From QPIN01 sp964535875 (lineage in GTDB: Bacteria; Pseudomonadota; Gammaproteobacteria; Methylococcales; Methylomonadaceae): a stretch of DNA of 28,067 nucleotides. The translations under genes and the position numbers were made by a program. Shown in pieces: positions 16,588-25,206 of this stretch; within the stretch, counting starts at the first letter, position 1, and every line of letters begins with the position of its first letter. A model generated the notes under the pieces. The model was given only the letters and a program-made list of their open reading frames with translations, was not told the origin of the DNA and did not search any database. The stretch lies in assembly GCA_964535875.1 (NCBI GenBank), contig CAZHUE010000008.1:1-28067 (forward strand), written 5' to 3'.

Positions 16588-16788
16588 ATGGAATTTTTTG
16601 ATTCAATCAATTTATATTTAATGACTCATCCAATAATGATTGATCAACTTGAGTTTATATTCAGGATTAAATACTGGGGTTTATTAGGACTGGCTCTATA
16701 TTTTGTACTACTGCCTTACAGAGAACAAAAAAAAGAAATCAAGAAACAAAAGGAGCTATCTAAGAAACGAGGGCATTTTCTTGCCTAA
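16588..16788 (+). CDS. Small predicted membrane protein of unknown function (66 aa)
   Basis: The frame reads MEFFDSINLYLMTHP and continues to a hydrophobic helix (about residues 31-46, YWGLLGLALYFVLLPY) followed by a lysine-rich tail (EQKKEIKKQKELSKKRG), so one membrane segment with a positively charged cytoplasmic end is likely. A TTG at 16567 is an alternative start. No good ribosome-binding site is visible. I do not recognise a family. It is divergent from the response-regulator gene; the composition looks like a real small membrane protein, but expression is not shown. Confidence 0.45.
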   Translation: MEFFDSINLYLMTHPIMIDQLEFIFRIKYWGLLGLALYFVLLPYREQKKEIKKQKELSKKRGHFLA

Positions 16789-17546
16789 ATACTTAAAGGG
16801 CAGCTCTATTTATTAATATGATCTTATTTAATAATAACGTCTTCATATTAATAGTTCCAAAAGTATTGGCAGTATAAATCTTGCTCCAGAAGCAGTTTAA
16901 TCGCGAATCAATATGCCAGAACTTATGGAAATATTAATAAGATGATTTTTCAGCGATGAAGAACAATTATCTATTTTAAAAATTCTTTTCAGCTATTTTC
17001 GTTTATGCAGCAACAGCCGTAGTTTTTTTTCAATTATCAGCTTAACCGGATGTTCAAATTCGCAGGTGTTTGGGTTATATGTAGCATAATAATATTTTAG
17101 CTTCATTTTAACTTGCTGTTTTTTAAATAAATTCAAAGATTTAAAGCCGCACCCGTAGTGCTAGCCATAGCCCCAGCGGCACCAGGTAGGGAAGAGCGGC
17201 AAACCACCTACAGTCACTCTAAAATAAATAACATTAGCAAGCAGAAGATTATCTGTTTTTTTAAAACACATACTTTTAAGTCTTTATCCTCTTTCAAAGT
17301 AACGCCTGTTTTTAACCTAGGTGTATTATCTCATGAGTTTTTAGGGGCTAATTTTTAGTCTGTAAATCATTTTTAAAAGCTTAAAAAATGACCTTTCACT
17401 CTGATTGTGTTTAAAAACCAAATGAAATTCACGCTTTCTTTGTGGGACAAAAAGTGGCCGGTTCTGGAGGTGTTTTAGAAAAAACAAAAAGCAATAGGTT
17501 TGTACTAAAAACCTGTCAAGTATTTTTCATTAATTACGCTGAGTAA
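16789..17546. other. About 760-bp region without a recognisable gene
   Basis: Stops occur often in all frames. A patch near 17145-17215 is richer in G and C than its surroundings. Reading both strands, I see only short open stretches (for example 37 and 66 codons) with no family resemblance and no Shine-Dalgarno. It may be a decayed gene, but I could not reassemble one as I could for the P460 pseudogene. The recN-side end holds a likely terminator. Confidence 0.55.
17475..17514 (-). terminator. Probable terminator of the recN transcript
   Basis: On the minus strand AGGTTT and AAACCT (17514-17509 with 17501-17496) form a 6-bp stem with a 7-nt loop, followed within 5 nt by T-rich sequence (TTTTTGTTTTTT). 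A second inverted repeat (17531-17537 with 17543-17549) overlaps the recN stop codon. Confidence 0.45.
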
Positions 17547-19214
17547 TTACTTAAGTGTTAACATTTCTTTAGCATGAGCAAGGGTATTTTCTGTTATATC
17601 TACACCACCTAGCATACGGGCAACTTCTTCAATGCGCTCTTTAGTTTGTAATAATTCAACAGTAGAAGAAGTGATTTCTGTTTGGTTGGTTTTTTTAACG
17701 TATAAATGATGATGCGCTTGTGAGGCAACTTGGGGCAAATGGGTCACACACAACACTTGGCGATTATGACTTAAGCTGCGTAATTTTTTTCCTACTATTT
17801 CAGCGATTCCTCCACCAATACCAGAATCAACCTCATCAAAAATCATTGTCGGAGTGGTTTTATCTGTGCTGGTGGTGACTTGTATGGCTAGGCTGATTCG
17901 TGATAACTCACCTCCTGAAGCAACTTTAGCTAAAGGTTTTGCCGGTAGACCAGGATTAGCACTGACTAAAAAATCAATTTTATCGTTACCATTTAGTTTG
18001 GGTGTTTCGTCTTCATTATTTTCTACTTGAACGAGAAAATCACCTTGAGGCATGCCTAATTCTTTAATCATTTCTGAAATCTTGATTTGCAGTTTTTTAC
18101 CACTTTGACTGCGATTTTCAGATAGTTTTTTGCTCAGTTCTTGATAGGTAGATAGAAACTGTTGTGTATCTTGAGTTAACTCTTCGATTCTTTCACTACT
18201 ATGGGTGATTGCAACAAGTTCTTGTTCTAAATTTAAGGCTACTTGGGGTAATTCATCTGGGGTAATTTGGTGTTTACGGCTTATATCCTGAATAATACCA
18301 ATTTGATTTTCTAGCCAGGTTAATCGTTGAGGATCAGCTTCTTGGCTTTCTAAATAACGTCGGAGTTGCTGTGATGCTTCTTCAATTTGAATTTGTGCTT
18401 CTGAGAGCATCTCATTTATGTCACCTATTTCAGGAGAAAATTGTGCCAAATCTGTTAATGAGCTTAAGCAATGCCCTAACATTTGATTGACTGAGTGTTG
18501 TTCATTTTCATATAAAATATCTAATTGTTGCTGACCTTCGGCTAGTATTTGTCCTAAATTAGCCCGCTTATTGTGTTCTTCAGAAAGGGAAGGGTAGTCA
18601 AAAACCTCAAGATCAAGTTGTTGCAGTTCATTTAATTGATATCGAAGTAATTCTTCGCGTTCAATTTGATCTGTACTTGCTTTAATTAACTTGTTTAATT
18701 CACTGTTAGACTTTTTCCAGGACTGGTAGAAGGTGTTTACTTCATCTAATAAATTTTGGTTGTTGGAAAAAGTATCTAGTAATTGTCGTTGTTGGTCTGG
18801 GTCAAGTAGAGTTAAATGCGCATGCTGTCCATGAATTTCGACTAATAAACTGCTGAGTTGTTTTAATGATTGCAAAGTAGTTGGTCGGTTGTTAATGTAG
18901 GCTTTTGAACCACCATCCTGATTGACTATACGACGAATCACACATTGTTCTTCATCATCAAGGTCATTTTCTTCTAACCATTTTTTTGCTACAGGCGCAT
19001 CGGACAAATCAAAATCAAGATTGATTTCTGCACGTTTTGCATTTGGTCTAACATAGCCGGAATCTGCTCTATCACCCAAAGCAAGGCCTAGTGCGGTTAA
19101 TAAAATAGACTTGCCAGCACCAGTTTCACCAGTTAATACTGACATGCCTTTATCAAGATCTAAGTCGAGTGACTTAACAACTGCTAGATCATTAATATTG
19201 AGATTTAATAACAT
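17547..19214 (-). CDS. recN: DNA repair protein RecN
   Basis: SMC-like ATPase of 555 aa (E. coli 553) acting in double-strand break repair. The Walker A motif GETGAGKS is at 29-36. Long coiled-coil arms fill the middle (about 155-370). The C-terminal half carries the ABC signature region (ASGGELSRISLA), Walker B (PTMIFDEVDSGIGG) and LCVTHLPQVAS. The start is 3 nt after the nadK stop, so the two genes are probably co-transcribed, an arrangement found in many gammaproteobacteria. No SOS box was identified in the operon. Confidence 0.95.
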   Translation of the reverse strand: MLLNLNINDLAVVKSLDLDLDKGMSVLTGETGAGKSILLTALGLALGDRADSGYVRPNAKRAEINLDFDLSDAPVAKKWLEENDLDDEEQCVIRRIVNQDGGSKAYINNRPTTLQSLKQLSSLLVEIHGQHAHLTLLDPDQQRQLLDTFSNNQNLLDEVNTFYQSWKKSNSELNKLIKASTDQIEREELLRYQLNELQQLDLEVFDYPSLSEEHNKRANLGQILAEGQQQLDILYENEQHSVNQMLGHCLSSLTDLAQFSPEIGDINEMLSEAQIQIEEASQQLRRYLESQEADPQRLTWLENQIGIIQDISRKHQITPDELPQVALNLEQELVAITHSSERIEELTQDTQQFLSTYQELSKKLSENRSQSGKKLQIKISEMIKELGMPQGDFLVQVENNEDETPKLNGNDKIDFLVSANPGLPAKPLAKVASGGELSRISLAIQVTTSTDKTTPTMIFDEVDSGIGGGIAEIVGKKLRSLSHNRQVLCVTHLPQVASQAHHHLYVKKTNQTEITSSTVELLQTKERIEEVARMLGGVDITENTLAHAKEMLTLK

Positions 19215-19217
19215 AAT

Positions 19218-20102
19218 TTAAATATGGTAGCCGCTACTCCAGCTAAGTTTTTCTCGTAGGATGTGGAAAAAATCATGATCTTCGGGATGTAAAATTGTTA
19301 TGGGGTCGGGTAATTTATTAATTAAAATTTTATCATTAATAGAAATTTTTGGTATTTTAAGATGATCGCAGGTGACCAATGCGCTAATTTGTTTAGACTG
19401 TTTAAAGCTTATCTCTATTTCCGAAGAATCATCAACCACAATCGGACGGTTAGATAGAGTGTGAGCATTTAATGGCACCAAAACCAGAGCATGTAAGGAA
19501 GGGTGTAGAATCGGACCTCCAGCAGAAAGAGAATAAGCTGTTGAACCGGTAGGGGTAGAAATAATTAGTCCATCAGATCGCTGGGAATTTAAGAAAACAC
19601 CATCTATATGGGTGACAATCTCAAGCATACTAGGGGTTATCCAGCGGTGAACAACTACTTCGTTAACCGCAGTTTCTTGATGAATAATTTCTCCATTACG
19701 AATAATTTTGGTGTGTAATAAATAGCGTTTTTCTTCTAAATAGTTACCTGTTAAAATACTGTTTAACTTTAAACCGAAATGTTCTGGTGAAATATCCACC
19801 AAAAATCCAAGACGACCTAGATTAATGCCAATTAATGGCGTGTTATATCTAACTGAAGCACGTGCCGCTGTTAGAAAAGTGCCATCACCTCCAATGGCAA
19901 TAATTAAATCACATTTACCTCCTAATAATTCAATTTCGCACGCATCGGCAGTATTCTGAGGTAAAAGAGTGGCACTTTTAGAGTCAACAATTACTTTATA
20001 ACCTTTTTTTTGAAGGTAACTCAACACTTCAGAAATAGTATTTGCAATACGCGAGTCGCTATATTTACCAATAATACCAATGGATTTAAATAATTTTTGC
20101 AT
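19218..20102 (-). CDS. nadK: NAD kinase
   Basis: Phosphorylates NAD to NADP; 294 aa (E. coli 292). The GGDGTFL motif at 71-77 binds the ATP/NAD phosphates, and the LIGINLGRLGFLVD, TAVNEVVVHR and DGLIISTPTGSTAYSLSAGG segments follow in family order. Lies 3 nt upstream of recN and 123 nt downstream of moaC on the same strand. Nothing unusual in the protein. Confidence 0.95.
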   Translation of the reverse strand: MQKLFKSIGIIGKYSDSRIANTISEVLSYLQKKGYKVIVDSKSATLLPQNTADACEIELLGGKCDLIIAIGGDGTFLTAARASVRYNTPLIGINLGRLGFLVDISPEHFGLKLNSILTGNYLEEKRYLLHTKIIRNGEIIHQETAVNEVVVHRWITPSMLEIVTHIDGVFLNSQRSDGLIISTPTGSTAYSLSAGGPILHPSLHALVLVPLNAHTLSNRPIVVDDSSEIEISFKQSKQISALVTCDHLKIPKISINDKILINKLPDPITILHPEDHDFFHILREKLSWSSGYHI

Positions 20103-20204
20103 TGCAGGTTTAGATTAAAGTCAAGGTGATTTGTGGATTATACAAAATAATTACGGATCGGAATGCGATTTTTAGTATAGAAAATTATTTTTGAAAAACT
20201 GGGG

Positions 20205-20225
20205 TATATTTATTGGATAAATATA
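20205..20225 (-). terminator. AT hairpin directly after the moaC stop, possible weak terminator
   Basis: TATATTTAT (20205-20213) and ATAAATATA (20217-20225) are perfect complements with a 3-nt loop and abut the moaC stop codon at 20226. A short T-run follows a few bases on. The all-AT stem makes termination uncertain; nadK and recN may or may not be transcribed from the moaC promoter. Confidence 0.35.
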
Positions 20226-20699
20226 TCATCGCTGCCAATGCCCAGATTTACCCCCATCTTTTTCAACTAACTGGACTGATTGGATCACCATTCCACGGTC
20301 TACAGCTTTGCACATATCATAAATTGTTAATAAAGCAATTTGTGTCGCATTTAGGGCTTCCATTTCTACGCCGGTTTGGCCATTTGTTTTGACGGTTGTT
20401 TGACAATGAATCCGATTAAGGTTTTTATCATCTGATAACTTTATTTCTACATGGGTAATAGGGAGAGGGTGACAGAGTGGAATTAAATCAGCGGTTTTTT
20501 TACTAGCCATAATGCCTGCAATTCTTGCGATACCTAGAACATCTCCTTTTTTATGCTGACCTTGTGTAATCAATTCCAGTGTTTCAGGCTGCATTTCTAT
20601 ATAACCTTCTGTCACAGCTATGCGTTGTGTAATGCTTTTTTCTCCAACATCAACCATATGAGCTTCGCCTGATGGATTAAAATGGGTAAATTTGGTCAT
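20226..20699 (-). CDS. moaC: Cyclic pyranopterin monophosphate synthase MoaC
   Basis: With MoaA, it converts GTP-derived 3',8-cyclo-GTP to cPMP, the first stage of molybdenum cofactor synthesis; 157 aa (E. coli 161). Conserved segments are MVDVGEKSITQR near the start, ADLIPLCHPLPITH, TNGQTGVEMEALNA and IYDMCKAVDRGM, then the KDGGKSGHW tail with its catalytic lysine region. It is divergent from moaDE, with only 51 nt between the start codons, so a shared control region is likely. moaA and moaB are not in the window. Confidence 0.95.
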   Translation of the reverse strand: MTKFTHFNPSGEAHMVDVGEKSITQRIAVTEGYIEMQPETLELITQGQHKKGDVLGIARIAGIMASKKTADLIPLCHPLPITHVEIKLSDDKNLNRIHCQTTVKTNGQTGVEMEALNATQIALLTIYDMCKAVDRGMVIQSVQLVEKDGGKSGHWQR

Positions 20700-20750
20700 T
20701 TTTTTGTATAGTAAGTCAGATGAATGTTTATTTTATAGGAACTTTTACTA

Positions 20751-20984
20751 ATGTCGATTAAAGTCCGCTATTTTGCGAGTTTAAAAGAGTCTATTGGACG
20801 ATCAGATGAAGAGCTGGTTTTTACAAAAAACATATCTGTTGCTGATGTGTGGAAACAAGCTAATGATAGCAAAGAAATGGCTGAGAATATTTTAGCAGCA
20901 GTCAACATGGAATATGTTCAATTAGATTTTTTGGTAAACGATGGTGATGAAGTAGCTTTTTTTCCACCAGTAACGGGGGGTTGA
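20751..20984 (+). CDS. moaD: Molybdopterin synthase sulfur-carrier subunit MoaD
   Basis: Ubiquitin-like sulfur carrier of 77 aa (E. coli 81). It ends in the required FFPPVTGG, whose terminal glycine is thiocarboxylated to supply the dithiolene sulfur. The start fits the family (IKVRYFASLKESIG). Followed by moaE; the moaD stop lies just 2 nt before the moaE ATG. Confidence 0.95.
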   Translation: MSIKVRYFASLKESIGRSDEELVFTKNISVADVWKQANDSKEMAENILAAVNMEYVQLDFLVNDGDEVAFFPPVTGG

Positions 20985-20986
20985 AA

Positions 20987-21436
20987 ATGAACATCAGGAT
21001 CGTTGAAAAGCCTTTTGATCCTTGGCTTGAAATACAGTCGTTTCAAAATACTTCATCAGAGATGAAAGGGAAATATGGGGCAACCAGTATTTTTGTAGGT
21101 ACCATGCGTGATTTTAATGAAGGGGATGATGTTAAAGGTATGTCGTTAGAGCACTATCCAGGGATGACAGAAAAAAAGCTGACTGAGGTTATAATGGCGG
21201 CTATGCAAAAATGGTCGATAATAGATGTATTAGTTATACATAGAGTAGGGAATGTCTACCCAGATGATGTTATTGTTTTAGTTGCTGTGTGGAGCTCTCA
21301 TCGAGGCGATGCTTTTGATACCAGTCGATATATTATGGAAGCATTAAAATCAACAGTTCCATTTTGGAAAAAAGAATTATTAGTTTCAGATGATGAACGA
21401 TGGGTTGTTAAAAATACAGATGGATATAAGGAGTAG
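20987..21436 (+). CDS. moaE: Molybdopterin synthase catalytic subunit MoaE
   Basis: Large subunit that transfers sulfur from MoaD to cPMP; 149 aa (E. coli 150). Family segments include GATSIFVGTMRDFNEGD, LEHYPGMTEKKL, VLVIHRVGNVYPDD, SSHRGDAFDTSRYIMEALK and the VPFWKKE lysines of the active site. The ATG at 20987 is preceded by a G-rich Shine-Dalgarno (20975-20980); a TTG at 20981 overlaps the moaD stop and is a less likely start. A hairpin plus T-run about 75 nt downstream should end transcription. Confidence 0.95.
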   Translation: MNIRIVEKPFDPWLEIQSFQNTSSEMKGKYGATSIFVGTMRDFNEGDDVKGMSLEHYPGMTEKKLTEVIMAAMQKWSIIDVLVIHRVGNVYPDDVIVLVAVWSSHRGDAFDTSRYIMEALKSTVPFWKKELLVSDDERWVVKNTDGYKE

Positions 21437-21459
21437 TAAAATTTCCTTAGGAACGCTCA

Positions 21460-21493
21460 CGGAATAAATTCAGCAACTGTCGAAGTTATTTCG
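21460..21493 (+). repeat. Hairpin in the moaE-hppA gap, part of a composite intergenic element
   Basis: CGGAATAA (21460-21467) pairs with TTATTTCG (21486-21493), then TTC with GAA inside, around an A-G mismatch and a 10-nt loop. It lies 18 nt before the REP-like hairpin, forming a two-hairpin unit. Confidence 0.5.
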
Positions 21494-21509
21494 TACATGT
21501 CCGTAAGGC

Positions 21510-21543
21510 AGGTTGGGCTGCCGTCTCTTTGGCAACCCAACAT
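21510..21543 (-). repeat. REP-like hairpin repeat, copy 2 (inverted relative to copy 1)
   Basis: Reverse complement of 11491-11524 with a single loop mismatch. GTTGGGCTGCC (21512-21522) and GGCAACCCAAC (21531-21541) form an 11-bp arm pair with one C-A mismatch in the plus sense. The repeat lies 6 nt beyond the hppA stop. Confidence 0.8.
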
Positions 21544-21548
21544 TTTTT
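21512..21548 (+). terminator. Probable moaE terminator made from the REP-like hairpin
   Basis: In the plus direction the GC-rich hairpin 21512-21541 is followed by T6 (21543-21548), the arrangement of an intrinsic terminator for moaDE. In the minus direction it sits after hppA but no T-run follows, although it could protect that mRNA end. Confidence 0.6.
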
Positions 21549-21549
21549 A

Positions 21550-23574
21550 CTACAATAACGGAGCAATCACCAATGAAACAACAGACATCAATTTAACCAC
21601 AATATTTAAAGCAGGGCCCGATGTATCTTTAAATGGATCGCCAACGGTATCGCCACAAATAGCTGCCTTATGGATATCAGTTCCTTTACCTCCATGAGCA
21701 CCGCCTTCAATTAGTTTTTTTGCATTATCCCAGGCTCCACCAGCATTTGCCATAAATAAAGCCATCAACACGCCTGTAACTAAAGAACCCGCGAGCAAAC
21801 CGCCAAGTGCTTCTTTATTAAGTAAAAACCCAACTAGAACGGGAGTGCAGATAGTGACTAGACTAGGTAGTATCATTTCGCGTAATGAAGCTTTTGTTGA
21901 TATTTCAATACAACGAGCAGAATCAGGTGGCGTTGTGCCTTCCATCAATCCCGGAATATCACGAAACTGGCGGCGAACTTCTTCGACCATATCTTGAGCA
22001 GCTTTACCAACTGAGTCCATTGTCATTGCAGCCACAAGAAATGGAACGCAACCACCAATAAACAAGCCGATTACAACCAAAGGATTAAGAAGATCAATAA
22101 CAGCAATATTGGCTGCCGCTGCGTAAGCAGAAAAAAGTGCTAATGCTGTGAGTGCTGCTGAACCAATAGCAAAACCTTTACCGACGGCTGCTGTTGTATT
22201 GCCAATTGCATCTAAAGAATCAGTAATAGCACGGGTTTCTGGGCCTAGTTCTGCCATTTCACTAATGCCACCCGCATTGTCTGCTATAGGCCCGTATGCA
22301 TCAACTGACATGGTTGCACCGGTAGTTGCAAGCATACCGACAGCGGCAATACCAATGCCATATAGTCCTGAAAAATGGTAGGCAACAAAAATAGCTACAC
22401 AAATCCCTATTATTGGAAAAACTGTAGAACGCATACCAATTCCAAGGCCTGCAATAATATTGGTAGCAGGGCCAAATTTAGAGGCTTCTGCTATTGCGTG
22501 GACAGGTGCTTTTGAGGTGTAATAATCAGTGACTCGTCCAATAAAAATACCGACGATAGTTCCACCTAACAGTGCATAGAAAGGGCCATTAATAGAAGTA
22601 GCCTCGCCATTAATCATAAATTGAATACCAAAACTTTGAATGACGATAAAAGCAAGGACTAAAAATATTAATGCAGAGATCCAGGTGACACCTTCCAACG
22701 CATGGGCTGGGTTGATGTCTTTAAGCAATTGCATACATAAAACACCAATGATTGATGCCAATAGTCCTATAATAATGAGAGCTATAGGCAATAATAAGGC
22801 GTTAGATTGCATTGACATATCAACAAAATTTGTTGAAGCAGCTGCAATAGCAATGGTAGCAATAACAGAGCCGACATAAGATTCAAAAATATCAGCCCCC
22901 ATCCCTGCTGTATCACCTACATTATCGCCAACATTATCAGCAATTGTTGCAGGGTTACGTGGATCATCTTCTGGTATATTCGCTTCAACTTTACCTACTA
23001 AGTCAGCCCCAACATCAGCAGCCTTGGTATAAATTCCGCCACCGATCCGAGCAAATAATGCGATAGATGAGGCGCCCATAGCAAAACCACTTAATACGGT
23101 ATAGTTTGCTGCTGTAGAAGAATCGACTAATGCATAAGCAATTGCTAAACCTGTTAAACCAAGTGAAGCTACAGCTAAGCCCATGACTGATCCGCCACCA
23201 AAAGCAACCATGAGTGCAGCGCTCATACCTTCTTTATTTGCAGCTGCTGAGGTGCGGACATTGGCGCGAGTTGCTGCCTTCATACCAAAAAAACCAGCAA
23301 ACATAGAGCAAGCTGCTCCGCCTAAAAAGGCATAGGCAGTGTTTTCGTTGATGAAGAAAAAAATTAAACAGGCAACGATAACGACAAAGATAGACAGTAT
23401 TTTATACTCTGCCTTAAGAAAAACCATCGCTCCATCGTGGATTAATTCTGCGATGGCGATCATTTTTTCAGAGCCAGCATCATGTGACAAGATGATACGA
23501 TAGATAATATAAGCGATAATTAACCCAGCGACCCCAAAATAGGGACCAATGGATGCAAAAAGATCAATGCTCAT
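21550..23574 (-). CDS. hppA: K+-dependent membrane-bound ion-pumping pyrophosphatase
   Basis: Integral membrane pump of 674 aa with about 16 helices. It couples PPi hydrolysis to H+ (or Na+) export. The substrate site is complete: EANIPEDDPRNPATIADNVG, DNVGDTAGMGADIFES, DAYGPIADNAGG and GDTVGDPFKDTSGP. In the GNTTAAVGKGFAIGSAAL segment the K+-class alanine is present where K+-independent pumps have lysine (GNTTK), so it should need K+; ion specificity (H+ or Na+) cannot be read with confidence. A GGAGG Shine-Dalgarno (23580-23584) lies 5 nt before the ATG. PPi-using energy metabolism is common in methanotrophs. Intact. Confidence 0.95.
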   Translation of the reverse strand: MSIDLFASIGPYFGVAGLIIAYIIYRIILSHDAGSEKMIAIAELIHDGAMVFLKAEYKILSIFVVIVACLIFFFINENTAYAFLGGAACSMFAGFFGMKAATRANVRTSAAANKEGMSAALMVAFGGGSVMGLAVASLGLTGLAIAYALVDSSTAANYTVLSGFAMGASSIALFARIGGGIYTKAADVGADLVGKVEANIPEDDPRNPATIADNVGDNVGDTAGMGADIFESYVGSVIATIAIAAASTNFVDMSMQSNALLLPIALIIIGLLASIIGVLCMQLLKDINPAHALEGVTWISALIFLVLAFIVIQSFGIQFMINGEATSINGPFYALLGGTIVGIFIGRVTDYYTSKAPVHAIAEASKFGPATNIIAGLGIGMRSTVFPIIGICVAIFVAYHFSGLYGIGIAAVGMLATTGATMSVDAYGPIADNAGGISEMAELGPETRAITDSLDAIGNTTAAVGKGFAIGSAALTALALFSAYAAAANIAVIDLLNPLVVIGLFIGGCVPFLVAAMTMDSVGKAAQDMVEEVRRQFRDIPGLMEGTTPPDSARCIEISTKASLREMILPSLVTICTPVLVGFLLNKEALGGLLAGSLVTGVLMALFMANAGGAWDNAKKLIEGGAHGGKGTDIHKAAICGDTVGDPFKDTSGPALNIVVKLMSVVSLVIAPLL

Positions 23575-23673
23575 TCAAACCTCCAATTATTGTTATTATT
23601 AGATATGAATAGTGCAATAAAAAAAATATTATAGCTACTGATTTTTTTAAAGATAGAACCAGAAGGTTTAAAA

Positions 23674-24176
23674 TTATGGGGTTTTTGCTGGGATTGTAAA
23701 AACGTATTCTTTTTTTTTACGTTGCTGTGACAAGAGAAGCATTCTTGACTAAAAGATTCGTTTTTCCCGCATGGTTCTTGCGACTCACCAATCCAGCGTA
23801 CATAGCTCCAGCCGTCTATTACTTACATGTTTGCTAGAATTTTTGACCATAATTTCAGAGTGGACAAATTCACCAGGTATGATAAGAGTCTTCCAATCCA
23901 GGTGTCCAGTATTTTTTCAAACTAATTTAGCTAGTCTCTTTCTTAAGACCATGGCTTAGTTTTCCAGATCTAGAGGCTTTGATAGCAATAGAATTACCTA
24001 AAATTACCCGTTGTGTATTATTGTCTGTATGGTAAGTTATTGAACCAATAACTCGCCAGCTCTCTAACCTATAGGGTATTTAATTCCATTAGGTGCATTA
24101 AGTACTGTTTCTGCATAGACAACCGTTGATTTTAAAGTTATTAAGAAAAAAAAGTAACAATTTTTAGGTTTTTCAT
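23674..24176 (-). pseudogene. Decayed cytochrome P460-family gene
   Basis: Reading the minus strand, pieces of one P460-type periplasmic c-haem protein appear in order but in changing frames. They are a signal peptide from the ATG at 24176 (MKNLKIVTFFFLITLKSTVV, ending VYA), VLNAPNGIKYPIG, then RVIGSITYHTDNNTQ and RVILGNSIAIKASRSGK, LAKLV with a Trp-to-stop change, IIPGEFVHSEIMVKNS, then DGWSYVRWIGES, ESFSQECFSCHSNV with the CxxCH haem motif (23727-23741), and finally YVFTIPAKTP before a stop at 23674. At least three frame changes and one internal stop make it non-functional. Family order and the haem motif match cytochrome P460/c'-beta proteins, which act on hydroxylamine or NO in ammonia and methane oxidisers. 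The recognition is from motif order, not a search. Confidence 0.85.
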
Positions 24177-24267
24177 CTAAGAGCCATTAGTTGAGTTTGT
24201 TGCAAGATTGATATTCAATTATATTTTTTCAACTATAATTGAAACAAATTAGAATACAGGAAAAATT

Positions 24268-25137
24268 ATGAGTCGCTATAAACGAAAGGATGAGAATAAA
24301 CATTTACCAATTTTAATGATCATGCTTGTTCTTATTTTATTCACGTTAGGTGTTTGGGTATATATGCTTAATGATGAAGAGAGTGAGACTGTTAGTCAAC
24401 TAATAGAAATTCCAAAACAAAAAAAGACCACAGATTTTGAGACAGAAAAATTGATCGCAATAAATCCAGCAAGAAATACGGATAAAAATAATATTTCTGG
24501 AGAAAATAGTACGGATGGGCTTTTAAACGATTTACCAAAACAGCCAGAATTAGTTGAACTGGATACAAGTGATGAAGGTTTTACAGCTGCTGTGACTGAG
24601 GTTTCTAAAGACTTAGGTGATTGGTTTAATGTTAAGGATGTTATTCGGAAATATATTATTCTTATTCATGATGTGTCTCAAAATAGAATTCTTCTTAAGC
24701 ATAAGCGGTTTTTAAAGATGCCTCAAAAAAATATGGTTAAAGAAGATTCTCAGGGTTTATATCTAACAAAAGAGGGGTATAGAAGATATGATGGATTTGC
24801 GAATGCACTGGTTTCAATTGATATAAAAAAAGGGCTAAGTTTGTATCTTACTTTTAAGCCATTATTTGACAAAGTATATCAGACTTTTTCATACCCTGAA
24901 TCCTATAAATTAGAAGATATTTTCTTGAAAGCTGCGGCAAATGTTATTAAGGCACCAGTAGAAGAGGGTAGGGTTGGGTTGGTTAAACATACGCTTTTCT
25001 ATAAGTTTTCGGATAGAAAATTAGAAGCACTGAGCGATGTTGAAAAGCAAATGTTGAGGATGGGGCCAGAAAATACTAAAAAGATACAGACTAAACTTAG
25101 GCAGCTGGTTGAGGCGTTCTCATTGTTAAACGAATGA
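24268..25137 (+). CDS. DUF3014 family single-pass membrane protein
   Basis: A protein of 289 aa. One membrane helix at about 14-34 (PILMIMLVLILFTLGVWVYM) follows a short basic N-terminus (SRYKRKDENKH), so the bulk faces the periplasm. After a low-complexity linker (to about 95) the conserved DUF3014 region covers about 100-285 (DWFNVKDVIRKYIILIHDVS, then GYRRYDGFANAL and FKPLFDKVYQTF). No catalytic residues are known. AGGA stands 7 nt before the ATG. It is convergent with the citramalate synthase gene; no partner is obvious. The function is unknown. Confidence 0.85.
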   Translation: MSRYKRKDENKHLPILMIMLVLILFTLGVWVYMLNDEESETVSQLIEIPKQKKTTDFETEKLIAINPARNTDKNNISGENSTDGLLNDLPKQPELVELDTSDEGFTAAVTEVSKDLGDWFNVKDVIRKYIILIHDVSQNRILLKHKRFLKMPQKNMVKEDSQGLYLTKEGYRRYDGFANALVSIDIKKGLSLYLTFKPLFDKVYQTFSYPESYKLEDIFLKAAANVIKAPVEEGRVGLVKHTLFYKFSDRKLEALSDVEKQMLRMGPENTKKIQTKLRQLVEAFSLLNE

Positions 25138-25206
25138 TTTTGTTGATGAATTTTAATTTACTCCATTCATTGCTCTAATCTGGATAAAAAAATCAAACAG
25201 TAAATT

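Noticed and set aside
17158..17358. 66-codon plus-strand frame in the recN-side gap
   Set aside because: TTG-type or poor start, no Shine-Dalgarno, and no family resemblance; not supported as a gene.
23771..23959. 62-codon plus-strand frame in the hppA-DUF3014 gap
   Set aside because: It is antisense to the P460 pseudogene, which explains the sequence better.
24208..24239. Promoter TTGATA...TATAAT upstream of the DUF3014 gene
   Set aside because: The spacer is 20 nt, outside the usual 16-18 range, and other -35 choices are too close.
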